A stretch of DNA of 64,000 nucleotides from Struthidea cinerea (Eukaryota > Chordata > Aves > Passeriformes > Corcoracidae), in NCBI GenBank assembly GCA_013397865.1, contig VZTI01003092.1:62001-126000 (forward strand), in the 5' to 3' direction. Shown piece after piece: positions 26,254 through 39,524 of the stretch (position 1 is its first letter; every line of letters begins with the position of its first letter). The translations under genes were made by a program, and so were the position numbers. A model generated the notes under the pieces. The model ran no database searches, was not told where the DNA came from, and saw only the letters and a program-made list of their open reading frames with translations.

Positions 26254-27142
26254 TGTGGTGAGTTGACCTTGGCTGGCTGCCAGAACCCCACCTAGCAGCT
26301 CTCTTATTCCCCATTCTCAAGATAAGGGGACAAAAATAAGATGGGAAAGCTTCTGGTTCGAGATAAGGACTGCGAGATAATCTACCAGTTACCAGCATGG
26401 GCAAAACTGACTCATCTTGGGAAAGATTAAGTTAATTTATTGCCAATAAAAAATAGAGTAGGATGGTGAGAAACAGATGAAACTAAAGTCACTTTACAGA
26501 CACTTCTCCTTTCTTTCTAGGCTCAAATTGATTCCTTAATTTCCAACTCTTCCATTTAATCTTTCTATTCCCTGTGGAGGCACAGGGAAATAGGGAAAGG
26601 GGATAAGAGTGGGGAATGGGGTTTATGATCAGTTCATAACACTTTGCTTTGACCACTCCTTCCTTTTCACACTGTTCCCCTGCTCCAGTGTAGGCTCTTT
26701 CCCAAGAGAGAGAGGTCTTACATGACCTGTTGCAATGTGGTCCCTTCACAAAGGCTGCAGATCTTCAGAAACAGACCGCTCCAGTATGGATACCCACAGA
26801 GTCACAGGTCTGGCCAGAAAACCTGCATGGGCTCCCCTCTGTGGGCTGCAGCCCTTGCCAGGAGCCTCCTTCTGCATGGGCTCTGCACAGACTGCACCTT
26901 CAAACACATCCACCTGCCAGGGCTTGTGGTTGCCTATGGGCTGCAGTATGGATGTTCTGTGCTGCAGGAAGAGAATGTGCTTCCCCACTGGTTGCGGGGA
27001 ATCTCTGCTCTGGCACCTGGAGTATTTCCTTCCTCTCCTTCACTGACTTGGGTGTCTGCAGAGTTGTTTCTCTCCTTCTTCTTACAGAAGCCACCCTGTC
27101 AGTCCCTCCTCTGCCAAAACCTGGCCACATAAACCCAATACA
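26254..27142 (-). mobile_element. Solo-LTR-like avian endogenous retrovirus repeat, minus orientation
   Basis: On the minus strand the block begins TGTATTGGGTTTATGTGGCC and ends CCAAGGTCAACTCACCACA, a TG...CA pair typical of an LTR. Internal landmarks include AGGTTTTGGCAGAGGAGGG, repeated GGCTGCAG-type units and CTTTCCCAAGATGAGTC. I recognise the pattern from a common songbird LTR but will not assign a family name. A related copy lies at 30233-31064 in the opposite orientation. No internal retroviral genes flank it. I found no clear target-site duplication. Confidence 0.7.
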
Positions 27143-27144
27143 CA

Positions 27145-30100
27145 AGTGGAACATTAGGACATTTTCACAACATTTAAGTCTGTAAGAGACCATTTACACC
27201 ATCATTTTTCACAAACCATTACTTTTATCCAGCTTCAGTTAAACCAAACATTTTTGTTTGGGCAAATAAATATCATGTTTGCAAAACAGGGGGCACTAGC
27301 TGATGGTAGTGCCAAAAGACCTTAAGGACACCAAATCAATTAGGTTAAAAATGTCCCATTTCAGCTGACAAAATGTGCCTCATGAGGCAGACTAAAGCAA
27401 AACAGTCTACAATCTCTCAACTATATGGAGGTAATGGAGAATTTTTTCTGACTTGGGTGAGTTGTATGAAAAGATTAACTGGTAACATCATGCAGATGGT
27501 TGAGATAGCTCCTATAGGAGTGCTCCTGAAAGAAGGATTATTGTGCACAGAGCTGTGGTGAAACTGGAGTGAGGAACTGCTAACTGCAAAAGAGAACAAC
27601 ACTGAAGAATCTCTATTTTCCTTCTGTTTCTTTAGCCCTCACAGCAAATCATTCCTATGTTTCCCTGCCTTCAGTGGTAGCAAGTTATGTCTTATTTCAA
27701 TATTGAGTTTGAGTTCTACTTCCAGCTCTTGGCATAAGTATGAGAATAGTATTATAGTCTTGGTATAGTAACACCATAAAATTTTATGAAGCTATCATCA
27801 TGCCTTATAAAGTAGCAGGAAAGGACACAACCTTTTATTTTTTTTTTTTTTGGCTTCTTCTTTGAAGATCATCTACTAAAATGACAAGAACAATTATGGA
27901 AACAATTATTGCAGGGAGGAACAATGATACTGAGGCCTAAGTTGCTCTGCGTGAGCCTAGTTTTACAGTAGTTTAACTTCAGTAAAGTCAACCACAGTAA
28001 CAGGAAAGGAAAATTGAGTGAAGAGGATACTAAAATTCATCTCGATGGCCTGACCAGAATCCCAACTGCTTATATCAGGCTTGACTGAGTTTGATAATAT
28101 TATCTTTATAATTATGTGTTAACTCAGTTGCTGCTTGCTGTCAGTGCTCAGAATCCCTGAATATGTTGCTGTTACCGACTGCTTTTTTCAGGAGGCTGCT
28201 GTTCCTCCTATCATCAAATAAATGAAGGTCCCAGGGAGCTGTGCTCTGCAAATAATGTATTTTCATTTTGTTTCTCTGCTTCAGGAATCTGCTGCTTTTG
28301 TGAGTTTTGGTTTGCTGTGTTTTTTAAGTTTTACATTCTGAGAAAATTCTAATTAGAATTAGGGCCCCTACAGCAGAACTACTCCACTAGTAGTTTCTTT
28401 CTTGCATAGCATAAGCTTATCTATAACATTGCTACGGTTTATTGAAAGTTATACCTAGTTAAGAAGAAAGGAAAGTAGAGCGTTATCTGTCAAGCACTGG
28501 TCATGATCGGCAAATCTTTTAATAAAACTATTTCGAAAATAAAACAATAGGATGGGCAGCAATTTTTATTGACTTAGTAAACAATTAGCCTTACCTAATA
28601 ATACCTAATAGGTTTTGCAGATTATTGTGAAAATTGCTGATTTGATTAACTCTGATGAAGTTTAGCTGCCTCTAAAATTGGAGTTACAGAATTAGAAGAT
28701 ATTTCAGGAAGCCCACAACTGAAGTAGATTGGCTGAGCAATGTGTCTCAGTGGACTTTAGCAGAAGTTGTGCATAGTCAGCACCTTAGTGAATCTGACAA
28801 GAAATGACGACTGCTTGGAATCGAAATGTAGGAACTGCAAGCCTGTTTGTATGGGAGAAGGCAGTCTGTGAGCTTACAAAGAGAGCAGAACCTGTCTTCC
28901 CCAATTCACTGTTTGCTCAATGTTTTCTGGCTGAATGAAAATTGCATTCTTTCACACTGGTTGCATGTCAATAGAAGATAAAATACAGATTCTCAACAGT
29001 GTGCCAATGCTTTGAGCTACCCTGAAAATGGCGGAGACACAGCCCTTACAATCTGATAATTTTTTTCTTGCAGAAATGATTAACATGAGCAGGAAGCAGG
29101 TTCGGTACTGGAGAGTGTCCAAAAATCCAACATGGCATTTAACTCATAAATTAAATTATAACTGAAGTCCCTTTCATCTCCCTCACTTTTGTTTTTAATT
29201 ATATGAGTACTGATTTTCCTCTGTTTCAGAAATTTAAACTCCTCTTACAGTCATAGTACTGCAGCCACAAGGATCATGCTCTAAGTTGTCCCACAACCAA
29301 GTTTTCAAGTAGCTGTGTCTTACTTTTCTGTCCATGGAGTCAACCTGAGCAGAGTCTGAAGAATTTTTTTTACCTATGGCTTGGATTTTCACGTGCGGCT
29401 GCTCTGATAGAATTACAGCTGAGTACCTGTAACATGATCTATGAGATAGATAGGATGCCCAGACAGAGCAACAGCGCATTCCGTACACATTATGTCCCAC
29501 ATATCCTGAATGCATGTCTGTTCATGAAGCTGCTGTAGGTGAAATTCATTAGACTTTGTCCAGAACCAAAAAAGTTGTTTCCACCTCAACTCAATCCTGT
29601 GCTTTGCTCTGCAGTTAATGGAGCTAAGTGGACACTACTGGCACACAGTCTGCATGACTGCAAGAAGGGGGGAATTTCATTGTGTAAGAGTAGTTGTTTA
29701 ATTTGATGTCCTGCCCAGCCTGCAGCTGCTTTTACAGAGCAGTGCAAGTGCCTCATAAGTCTTTCATTAATTGCCATGTTGGTGTCTTGAAAATCTCAGA
29801 ACCCCACAATTGCCTATAAATGCTTATGTTTGGACAATGAAATCCCATCCTGGGCGGTTATAGTCAGGGAACTTGGGTTGTGTGGGGAAAGGAGGGCCCA
29901 GAACCAGTGATGCCCCTGTTACACCTCCAGATTCTGGGAAACCATCACTCAGATGAAGAGATTAAAAGGAGGATTTCTGAAAGCACTTCAGATGGATTAT
30001 ATCCTCATTGAGTTCATTGGCAGATATCTTTAAATGCTGAAAGCTTTTCTCTTACTACCTATAATATTTCATTCAGTACCTGAATAGTGACTCCAGTCCT

Positions 30101-30230
30101 CAGTCTGCCTGTCTTCCTTTCTTGCACCACTGACCTGCTCACTTCATGAACTAACAGTATTATGTCCCATGCCATTTTCCTAATTTATAGGAGCATCCCA
30201 GAAACTTTTAACAAATTACTTCTTTGTGAC
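27145..30230. other. Intron stretch between two inverted LTR copies
   Basis: Apart from a T-rich run at 27834-27851, no repeat or exon is recognised. The open frames on either strand are short and lack splice or codon support. Confidence 0.4.
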
Positions 30231-30232
30231 AA

Positions 30233-31064
30233 TGTATTTGATTTGTGTAGCAAGGTTTTGGTAGAAGGGAGGCTGCAGGGGTGGCTGCTGTGAGACACTG
30301 CTAGAACCTTCCCCCATGTCCAACAGAGCCAATGTCAGCTGGCTCCAAGACGTGTCCACCATCCAAGACAAAGCCCATTGGTGATGGTGGTAGCACCTCT
30401 GGGATAACGTATTTAAGAAGGGGCAAAAAAATTGCACAAAAAGTCTGCAGAAAAAGAAAGGAGTGAGATACGGCTCTGCTGACACCAAGGTCAGTGAAGA
30501 AGGAGAGGAGGACATGCTTCAGTGCCTGAGTAGAGACTCTCCTGCAGCCTGTGTAGGTCTGGGCTGGAGCAGTTTGTGGAGAATCGTAGTCTTTTAGAAG
30601 GACTCAGAGGAATTTGTGGAGGACTGTCTCCCAGGGGAGAGAACTTCAGACTGGAGCAGGGAAAGAGTGTGAGGAGTCCTCTCCTGAGGAAGAAGGAGCA
30701 GCAGTAATAACATCTGATGAACTGGCAGCAACTCTCATTTCCATCCCCCTGTGCCTCTGGTGGGGAAGAGGTAGAGAAAATCATGAGTGAAGCTGAGTGC
30801 AGGAGGAAGGGAGGGGTGGGGGGAACACATTCTAATGTTTAATTTTATTTCTCACTATCCTGTTCTGATTGGTATTTATTTAAACTGTTTTCCCCAAGCT
30901 GAGTCTGTTTTGGCAGGGATGGTAACACGGGAGTGACGTCTCCGTGTCCTTATGTTGACCGTGAGTGTTTTGTTGTATTTTCTCTCCCTTGCCCAGCTGA
31001 GGAGGGGAGGGATAGAGTGGCTTTGGTGGTCACCTGGTGTCCAGTCATGTTCAAAGGTATCACA
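30233..31064 (+). mobile_element. Solo-LTR-like avian endogenous retrovirus repeat, plus orientation
   Basis: Begins near TGTATTTGATTTGTGTAGC and ends near GTCATGTTCAAAGGTATCACA. Shared landmarks with the 26.25-27.14 kb copy include AAGGTTTTGGTAGAAGGGAGG, CCAAGGTCAGTGAAG, TTCTCACTATCCTGTTCTG and CCCCAAGCTGAGTCTG. Copies differ by indels of up to about 100 bp, so they are old and not a recent duplication. No coding remnants were found. Confidence 0.72.
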
Positions 31065-31559
31065 GAAACACTACTTCCTTGTAATTTAATAAACTACAGC
31101 ACGTCTCTTCTAAAAACTGGCCTTTGTGTGGTAAAAGCAAAATACTTGGCTGAGTAGTAGTAGTGGTAAACTCATGTGATGAGACCCACTTACACTGAGC
31201 AAGATAATCTCTGTTTTCTTATATTGTCTTTTTTAGATCTTTTTTCTTCCTTTTTGTCTTTTCTTAGACATGGGCAGAAATTTTCTTCTCATTTGTCTGT
31301 CAGCACCAAGCTATAAGGTCTTATCATAACTAGGGCTGGTAAATGCTATGTAACAAAAAAGAATTGTCTTGATCAACTTCCGAACAATATACTCATTACA
31401 ATTCCCACTCTGAGGATTCTTCCAAGCCAAAGCTCTCATATTCTGATATTTAGTTGGTGACCAGATAAATTCTGGACATCTTAACAGGATGTGGAAATAA
31501 TGTCAGTTTCTACTCTGCATGTAGGCTGCAAAAACCTACATGGGCATATGTGACAAAAC

Positions 31560-31960
31560 TTTTACTTCCTATTGAAGTACTGCCAAATGCTGTAATGTGT
31601 ATTATAAAGGGAGGACAACTTATTAGCTCTATTAATTTACATACAGTACAGTCTTCCTTTCACATGCTTATTAATAGAAAGATTACTAGTGTAATTGACC
31701 AAATCCACTCAGCACAATTAAAATGGATTTTAAGGGCTTTGATGTACATCACTGTAAGCAAAGGAAGCAACATTTAAATCCCCAATTAACACAAAGAAAA
31801 TATGAGACAGGATTTTGTATCATTTCATTGCAAGCAAACAGAAAGAGAATAAATCCTCCCTCTGTAATGAAGTTTACACCCTACAACAAGCAAAACCAAT
31901 TTAAAGCTATTGTAAATCTTAAATTATTCATTTCATTCTCAATAGGTCATTAAAAAGCTG
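31560..31960. promoter_or_regulatory. Possible conserved non-coding element
   Basis: A motif-dense AT-rich stretch: TTATTAGCTCTATTAATTTA near 31620, CTTATTAATAG near 31668, CCCAATTAACACAAAG near 31781 and AATTATTCATTTCATTC near 31922. There are no repeat landmarks. The overlapping short open frames have no support. Confidence 0.27.
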
Positions 31961-31964
31961 CTTC

Positions 31965-34900
31965 TAGCTTCTAACATTTGAGTATGGTTCTTGGTTTGTA
32001 GCAAAGATTGCAAAAGGGAAGGAAAGAAATGGAAACCCCAAAGGAATCTAAAAGTTGAAAACAACAGAATGAGCAAAACAAAGCTGAAGGTCTTTTTATC
32101 CTTGGGATTTTCAGAGTGGCTTGGGAGGATTTACTGAGTGCATTGGACTTTCGTGCTTTTAGTTGGTTAAAAAAACGAAAGGATCAGCAATGACCCGGAT
32201 ACGGTCTTAGTGACCCATATGTTGAGGGCATGTAAGTAACATGCATGCCACTGTGACTATCCTGGTAGGACCATCAGGACAGATTAACCCTTGCAGAGCA
32301 TGGTGTTGACATGATTAAAGCTTGTGCCTATCAATCACTCTGCCTTGCTCTATGGAGAGGTACCTGAACATGCTCTGTGAAATCACGCAGCTTCTGGAGC
32401 TGGCGTTGAATCTTGATACCCAGTTGATCAATCTGACTGGAAAACTTTTTTTTGTTACCTACAACTTTCTTTCTTGGCCATGAGACATAAGAATTGGTCT
32501 AGCATCCTCCTCTTTACCCTCCTGCCTGAGTGCTTCACAGAACCTTATTGGTACTTGCCTGGTTTGTGTATGAGTACTTCTGTGTTACCACACAGAAGAG
32601 GTATTTTGAGTCTTAAGAGAGCTGTGAACACCACTTTTGAATATTCCGGTTGTTAGCAGCCCATGGGATACCAGCAGCCTTCATAGTTCAGCTTAGTGAC
32701 TGCCTTGGCAGTCCTTCTGTGATGGCCATCTGTGGATAATATTGACAGTGGAAAAGCACATTATTTGTTAAAAATAATTGCATGCAGTGAATAAAACCAG
32801 CTTTTTACTTGAAAGAGGAATATTTAGTGGCAAACATAAAGTAAGATCTACTCTATTATAATGTGTCTTGTCCACTGTCTCTGAATGCAGAGTACTCTCT
32901 GCAAGGATGAAAAGGTACCACAATTAATGTGACTCAGAAAATGGAGATTCTGAGACAAATTATTATTTAAAAAGGGAATGAAATAAAACAATTTCTCTCT
33001 AACATGGGCTACAAGACAAAAAAGAGAAATTAAAGGTCTGACATTTTGTTCTCTCAGGCATTTTCTTTTCCAAACATGCAGAGATATTATAGGCGACGGA
33101 GGTAACTGCCAGCCCTTCTGTGATCTTTTCACTTTGTTTTCACTCTGTGATGTGACTGTAGGGAACCCATCATACACAGGTACTAGGCTAGATAGAAGGT
33201 TCAGAAGAACTGGAAGAAAAATACCTGAAGTAGCAGTACTAGAGGTTGTCCTGCAAAAGGATCAGTGTGCAGCCTTTCTGCCTTTGAAAATCTGTGGGGA
33301 GCACCTTTGCACATGATAGTGCAGGATTTAAATGTCTTGCCTTTATTAGGATAAAATCTGATTGAGGCTGGGCTTGCACAGAAAACATTGTCCTGGAAGA
33401 GTTTCCTGGTGTGTTGTTGTTATTGTTGCTCTTTTTGTGCGTCTGTGTGGTCTGGTTTTTTTGGTGTTCATTTTTTTTGAGGTGGGGAGGGAGAATGGTT
33501 GTGGATGTTTTTTGGGGGGAGGGTAGCTGTTTTTTGTTACAGCTGGAATATGTGTTTCTGCTTTTTAATTCAACTGAAAGTTACTGAATCAGTCAGTCTT
33601 GCATGTCTTTTCCTTGCATTAGCACAGACCCTCCATGTTTCCTTGGCATTCAGTACTGAGGCAGGGACAGCTCTGATCAGATACAATTATCTACATATGA
33701 ATTATTAGCTTGGATCAAATCCCCCCCATACTCAGTGGAGAGGAATAGACAATTCAAGCAGCAATTCTTTCCCATATTTCAGATGAATTGCACCCCAAAA
33801 ATGACTATGTCTGTCCAGTTCTAATGCAGGGAACCTGGCATGAGTACAAGTGTAAATATTTTTTCTGTCTGAAATAAGAAATTATGACCAGGTTGTGTGC
33901 CAGCCTATTATAGAGCTCTCAGTGGCAAAATCTCACTGTAGAGCAGTGTGAAATGATCTACATTTTCCATTCTCTTTGTAGCACTTCCTGTCTTATGCTT
34001 TGTCTCCTGCTTCCAGACAAAAGAGCTAGGATAAATGTTCCTGAAGGTTTCTGCTGGCTCGACAGCTCAATAAAAGTATGATGAACCTTTTGAAGAGGTT
34101 TTTTTTTTCACTTTATACAGGAATCAACCTAATCTTATATTAAAGCCCTTATCACAAAATAAAAGAATTGCCTCATGGAGTTAATCAGGAAGCACTGTTC
34201 TATTTTTAATTTGCAGTCTACTTGAAATCATGTTAAATTGCAAGGATAGATTAAACTCTAGATAAAAGCATCTACATTTGTATCTACCTATAGGTATCTT
34301 CATGTGTCTTGGGTGCCAAATCTGTCATTGCTATCAGTGAATCCTGGAAAACAATTCAGCTGGCCATGAATAATAATAATGTATAATCTAGAGTGGGATA
34401 ATTTCTCCAAGACTCTTAATTACATTAACTGGAGAATAGGCTAGAATATAACGAGAGCTCAAAAATTCTGCTCACTGGAGGGCATCTACACATAGATAAT
34501 TCAGGCTTCTTACTTTACAACTGAATTTCCTACTACTTGAAAACCCTCAGCTGAAAGGAGCTAACACACTCCTGAAGGTCAGGTTTTCAAGCATACTAGC
34601 AGTTCTACATATAGAGGGTAAAGGAGTTCAGGGTGTTCCCTCACCAATTCATGAAGATGCACATAATAAGTTGCTGCTGCTGCTTTTAGGTATCCTGCAA
34701 ACAAACAAATTTTCAAGTAGGTAGTTTATTAAAGAATGAATAGTTTTGTTGCCTATAAAAACAGCACCGGAAATAGAAGGACTGGTGTTTGGAAAGTTTA
34801 ATTATGAATTAAGTGGATTATGCTGAAATGTTTGTTGTTCAGAAAATTAGTTCATGAAGGTAGATGCAATTTCCTTCAGCTTTCTTAATCTCTGGTAGCA

Positions 34901-35170
34901 TTTGTGATTGAATTGACTGCAAAATAAATCCCTCTGAATTGCAGACTAACCCTGCAATATGTATTGGTTACTAGCAATCTGGGATTCTTCAGCAGTGAAT
35001 TTACAAGATGAACTGTATGGAACACAGATTTCAGTACCCTTATTCAGCAAAAGTTTTTACTTTTTGTCTTTACCATGCTATTGGGCACCTAAGCAGTGAA
35101 TAACTTACTGGGTTTTGCAAAAAGAATTTTCCATCTACCATCCTGATTTCAAACATGAACTAGTGGGTCT
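31965..35170. other. Intron stretch, mostly unrecognised
   Basis: A T- and G-rich patch at 33400-33540 has several runs of four to six G, and there is a short GCT run near 34671. No exon or named repeat is seen. Confidence 0.4.
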
Positions 35171-35287
35171 CTAAGTAACCTGATCTAGTGGAAGACATTT
35201 CTGCCCATTGCAGAAGGGTTGGACTAGACAGCCTCTAAAGATTCCCTTCTAACCCAAGGTATTCCATGTTTCTATGATTCTATCATA
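35171..35287 (+). mobile_element. CR1 LINE 3' end, short
   Basis: Plus strand: AACCTGATCTAGTGGAAGAC, GGGTTGGACTAGACAGCC and CTTCTAACCCAAGG, with the tail TTTCTATGATTCTATCAT. This is the CR1 3' terminal consensus, about 117 bp. Confidence 0.88.
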
Positions 35288-35664
35288 AGTAAAAGGAAAG
35301 AAATAAAGAAATTTTGTTCATAAACATATCCCAACCAATAGAGAGGAAGATAAAGGGCTCCTTCTAGATTTCAAGGTATTTGGAGAAGCAATAGAATAGT
35401 TTTTATTTTCTATCACATCATTTTCTTTTCTAATTTAGGAATCACCAGGATCCACAGTTTTTTCAAGTTAACTTTATAACTATTTTCACTATTTACTATG
35501 ATTACTTTATTATGTATGTTAATTTTTTAACCTGAGCTTTTGTTCAAACCTAGCTATTTAGAATTCCTACGTGAAACTGTGTAAATATCTGGGCTGTAGC
35601 TTCATCCAAGTTTAGGATTATGTCAATGACATTGTGCTTGCTGTATGAGCTGTCTTGATTTCCC

Positions 35665-35762
35665 ATCGCACTTGGACTGGATGACCACTGTAGGTCCCTT
35701 CCAACTGAAATATTCTATTCTATTCTATTCTATTCTATTCTATTCTATTCTATTCTATTCTA
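35665..35762 (+). mobile_element. CR1 3' end fragment followed by an ATTCT repeat
   Basis: Plus strand GGACTGGATGACCACTGTAG and GTCCCTTCCAACTGAAAT are the last CR1 bases. They run straight into a pentanucleotide tract in place of the usual octamer tail. Confidence 0.82.
35711..35762. repeat. Perfect (TATTC)10 pentanucleotide microsatellite
   Basis: Ten uninterrupted TATTC units followed by TA, seeded on the 3' tail of a CR1 copy. Perfect arrays of this length are usually polymorphic. Confidence 0.95.
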
Positions 35763-35864
35763 CAATCCAGCATAATCTGTTTGCATCATTAGTTAATCTT
35801 TAAACACTAATTTTTCATATCTATGTATAAGGTATAAATATAACAATTCACTGTGGTCTGCAGG

Positions 35865-35919
35865 ATTTTATCCCATTTATATTTTCATGATATTTTATCC
35901 CCATGTATATTTTCATGAA
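35865..35919. repeat. Tandem duplication of a 27-28 bp unit
   Basis: Two adjacent copies begin ATTTTATCCCA/ATTTTATCCCCA and end TATATTTTCATGA, with only a few differences between them. Confidence 0.8.
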
Positions 35920-37570
35920 TACTACTCAAATTTATCCCAAGTGAGAATATAGCTATAAAAGATTGCTACTGAAACTGAAATTGCCCTGTACTCTATGCTG
36001 GTATAATCAGAAAATATGTGAGAAAGGCAGGAAACATTACCTGTCCATTTGAAATGGCAGTTTTTTGCTATATTTTTGTATATCATAATTATTGATGTGC
36101 CCTATTAGGTCGTTGGCATCAGGCAAAAGGTAACACTGGAATTTTTGAAAAGTAGGGCTATTGACAGTCTGTGAGAAATTTAGAAGTTAAAGCCTTATCA
36201 ACAGAAAACCTTCTTATCCATTTCCATAATTTACATGTTTTTAAAATTTTCTTCTGCTGTTTTACCAGATTCTGTGTTCTCCAGTTGTAGACAAAAAGGA
36301 CACCATGCCAAACCTTTTTTTCACCAAAGTGTTTGTGAGTCAGGTAATGGAATAATTTATCATATTTTGCTATTTATAAAAGATCAAATGATTATGAACT
36401 CTCAGATGAATGTATTATCTAAAATGCTTTTCACATTTCCCCAAAGAAAGCATCACAGTATGATAGATCCCCTGTGTCTCCTTATTAGCCAGAGAATTGA
36501 ATTCCAGATGTTGTCTTCAACAACGCATGAGGGAAATAATAATTATTTTCAAAACTAACTCTCAACCTGCTTCAAATCATGGCAGCTGAAGTAGGCAAGT
36601 ATACTTTCTTTCTCATGTCCCCTCTTGAACTTGTGGGTACCACTGTCATTGTTGAGTCCACCGTGTTTCTTATGCTGTGACGCAATCCTCATGAAAAATT
36701 GCAGACGAGGATTAAAGGGATGATCAAATAAATGCATGATCATCCTTCAAAGAGCAAGCTTACCTCAAAAGAGGTTGTGCTGTTTATTTTCACATTCGCA
36801 AAGGGCCCACTATAAATCAATCATTCCTGCGGTATGCCTGAGGCAGATGAAGGTGGCAGCCTTTAGTTTGTTGTTGGTTCTGTCAAACTGAGTCCCAGCA
36901 TGGACTAGAGCTATCTAATGGTCAGATGCATAAATTAATATTCCCTTATATCTAAAACTCTAGGAATGAAAAGCAATCATTGCTAAAATGAGATTTAGAA
37001 ATAATAAGCAATTTTTTTAGGAAAAATTGTAAGATTAAGCTGACATAAATACAAGACAGAGGTTAAAGAAATAAAATAAAATTTTGGGGATCATGGACAG
37101 CACAGACAAGCACTAAAAAATACAATCCATAACAGCAGTCAGAATCTCCCAATGGCAATTTCATGTCTAGTAGTCAGAAGCCATCACACTTACCATAGGA
37201 TATAGGTGTGCTTTCAACACAGTATTCATGTGGAGCTCTGGATCCTTCTTCTGCTGTGCTCTTCCTCCTTTCCTAGCATCATCTGCTATTTCCGCTCTGC
37301 AAGGCAGATGCCCCATTGCATGGAGTAGTGAAACTTTGGGATGCCCAGACCTGGACTATTTCTGGAAGAAGGAGGACCTAACAGACAATGATGACAATCA
37401 GTCTTGCCAACAGACACCAAAAAACAGCCTTTCCCATAATGTGCCAAGGTTATCACAGTTGCATAGAAATCAGATACTCAATTAATCTTTTTTTATTTTG
37501 GATAGATGAGAGTAGTGACTCCACAAAAGGTCAGTGCTTCTAAGATTCAAGATGGAAATTCCTTTACAGT

Positions 37571-37735
37571 ACAGAATCATAGAACCATTTAAGCTGGAAA
37601 AGACATGAAAGATCATCAAGTCCAACCATTAACCCAGCATTGCCAAGATCACCACTAAACCATGTCCCTAAGTGTCACACCTATGCAACTTTTAAATACC
37701 TCCAGGGGTGGTGCCACAACCCTACTGCCACTCTT
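37571..37735 (-). mobile_element. CR1 LINE 3' end, minus orientation
   Basis: The plus strand reads the CR1 antisense: ACAGAATCATAGAACCATTT, GATCATCAAGTCCAACC, GTGTCACACCTATGCAAC and CCTCCAGGGGTGGTG. The left edge is sharp at the tail; the right edge is approximate. Confidence 0.9.
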
Positions 37736-39520
37736 TCCTTCCACAACTTCTAGAGAGTGAGATAGCAGAACAAGGGACCTTGCTAGCACACCATCCCTCT
37801 AACACTGCTGTGCTACCCCCAGGCTTGTCTCTACTGGCCCTGGTTTTATCCCTTTCCCCCTTGATTTGATGCTTCAAAATGAGACACTTCATCTCTTTGA
37901 TTATTGGTCTGTGTGACTGCAGTATGTGACTGTGCATGTAATGAGGAGTTCTGGCTCTCTCTGAAGAGAACAAGGACCCCTTTCATTACACATTAAAAGT
38001 AGAAGATGATCTCACTGTGGTCATAGTGCAGGGCTTGGTCTCACTGCACAGGCCCAGGAGAATCCCTGTACAGTCAATCCCCATGTGAACACTTGGTGTG
38101 AATTGCCACAGCCACTGTACATTTACAGATCCAGTTTCAGAGCCAGTGGCTGAGCAGCTGGCTGGCAAGACCCCTTCAAACACAGGTCTCTGCCCCTGAG
38201 GGGCACCAGTTGCAGACTTTTCTGTCCTGCTGATGTTGTGGTCTCATTTTTAAACATGGGCTGTGGGCACAACTTATTTTAATGGCTCCCAGCTCTCTCT
38301 TTTGTCTCTTTCTTTGTGAATGGCGTCGTTGAAGCAGTTCTCCAAGACTGTGTGGTTTTGCCCTATGCATGCGCTGCACAAGAGTAGGTTGCAAGGTCAA
38401 TCCCTCTTTGCAGAAGTCTCTCCTCAGATATTTTTGGATTAAATTCCAGTTCTAAGCAACCGGATTTTACTCCTGTCCTTCAAATATCTTGATTATTGCT
38501 TTTTCAGCTTTCTTCCATTTAATGGAGAAGATTGGTACCCCGTCCACGATGGCATAGATAGTGCCTCTCCCTTTTAACCTAGGGACATTTTAAGAGCTTA
38601 AGTGATTTCAAAGCTGACTTTGGTGAAGTGGGGGAATGAGAAAAAAAACCCAACCAAACCACCAAGCCATGAAGAAATGCATGACTGGTAAGGGAATTTT
38701 GAACTGCACATCCTCAATCTCTCATTCAAGTGCCTGAGACTGTGTGACACATATGGCCCTCTCTCAGGGGATCCCACAAGGGCAGGCAGTTATTAACAAA
38801 GACCATCCAATAGTAAAAGTGATGGTCAGCTCAGCAGCATTATCCCTGCACACCATCATGATCTATTTGTTTTCAGAGATAATATCCTTTTTATTTATTT
38901 GCTTTTCACTTCTGACTTTAACTACTTTAACAACAGTTTAAAAAGGAACTGGAATGTTTTGCTACAGGAGTAGACAGAGTACATTCTCTTTCCTTCTGAA
39001 ACTGGGATTTACATAGGGGTCATGTTTTCTGGGGATTTCCTAAATCTGTGTCTTGGCTCCTCTTATACATTCATACACTGGGCAGGCTGCTGGAAATTAC
39101 AATGTCATTGATCACTTTGGCCATGTCCTTGTGAGCCAGGAGAGTGTTGTTTTGGTCCTTCATCTTTTCATTTGCCCCATCTGGTTTAATTTGAAAGGTG
39201 CCTAACTACAGCCTGTTTTTCTCTGTGGGTTCTCACTTACATAATATTGGTGCTTTGCAGATTCTGGGTTATGAAGATCTACTGCAGTCCCATGAGGTAA
39301 GTAAGTTCTATTATCACTATTCGAAAAGGACAGGGGATGAGGAAATGAGGTCTAATTTGTGACCTGACAAAGATCGTGGTGAAGGTCTATGGAATAATTT
39401 AGAATGGAAAAAAATGTCTCCCAGACTATGAGTTCTTTGTCTTTAACACAGCAGGGATCTTTGACAGATGCAAATAACTCTCTAATTAGCTGAGGATCAT
39501 TCTAGCTTTTGAAACAGAGA
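37736..39520. other. Intron stretch without recognisable features
   Basis: Several short open frames on both strands, none with splice signals and a repeat-free reading frame I would trust. No named repeat seen. Confidence 0.35.
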
Positions 39521-39524
39521 AAGA

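Noticed and set aside
26722..27193. Overlapping open frames of 97-151 codons on both strands
   Set aside because: They lie inside an LTR-like repeat of raised GC content and overlap each other in several frames.
33400..33540. G-rich patch as a G-quadruplex
   Set aside because: The G runs are separated by about 26 bases in the middle, too long for a convincing four-run motif.
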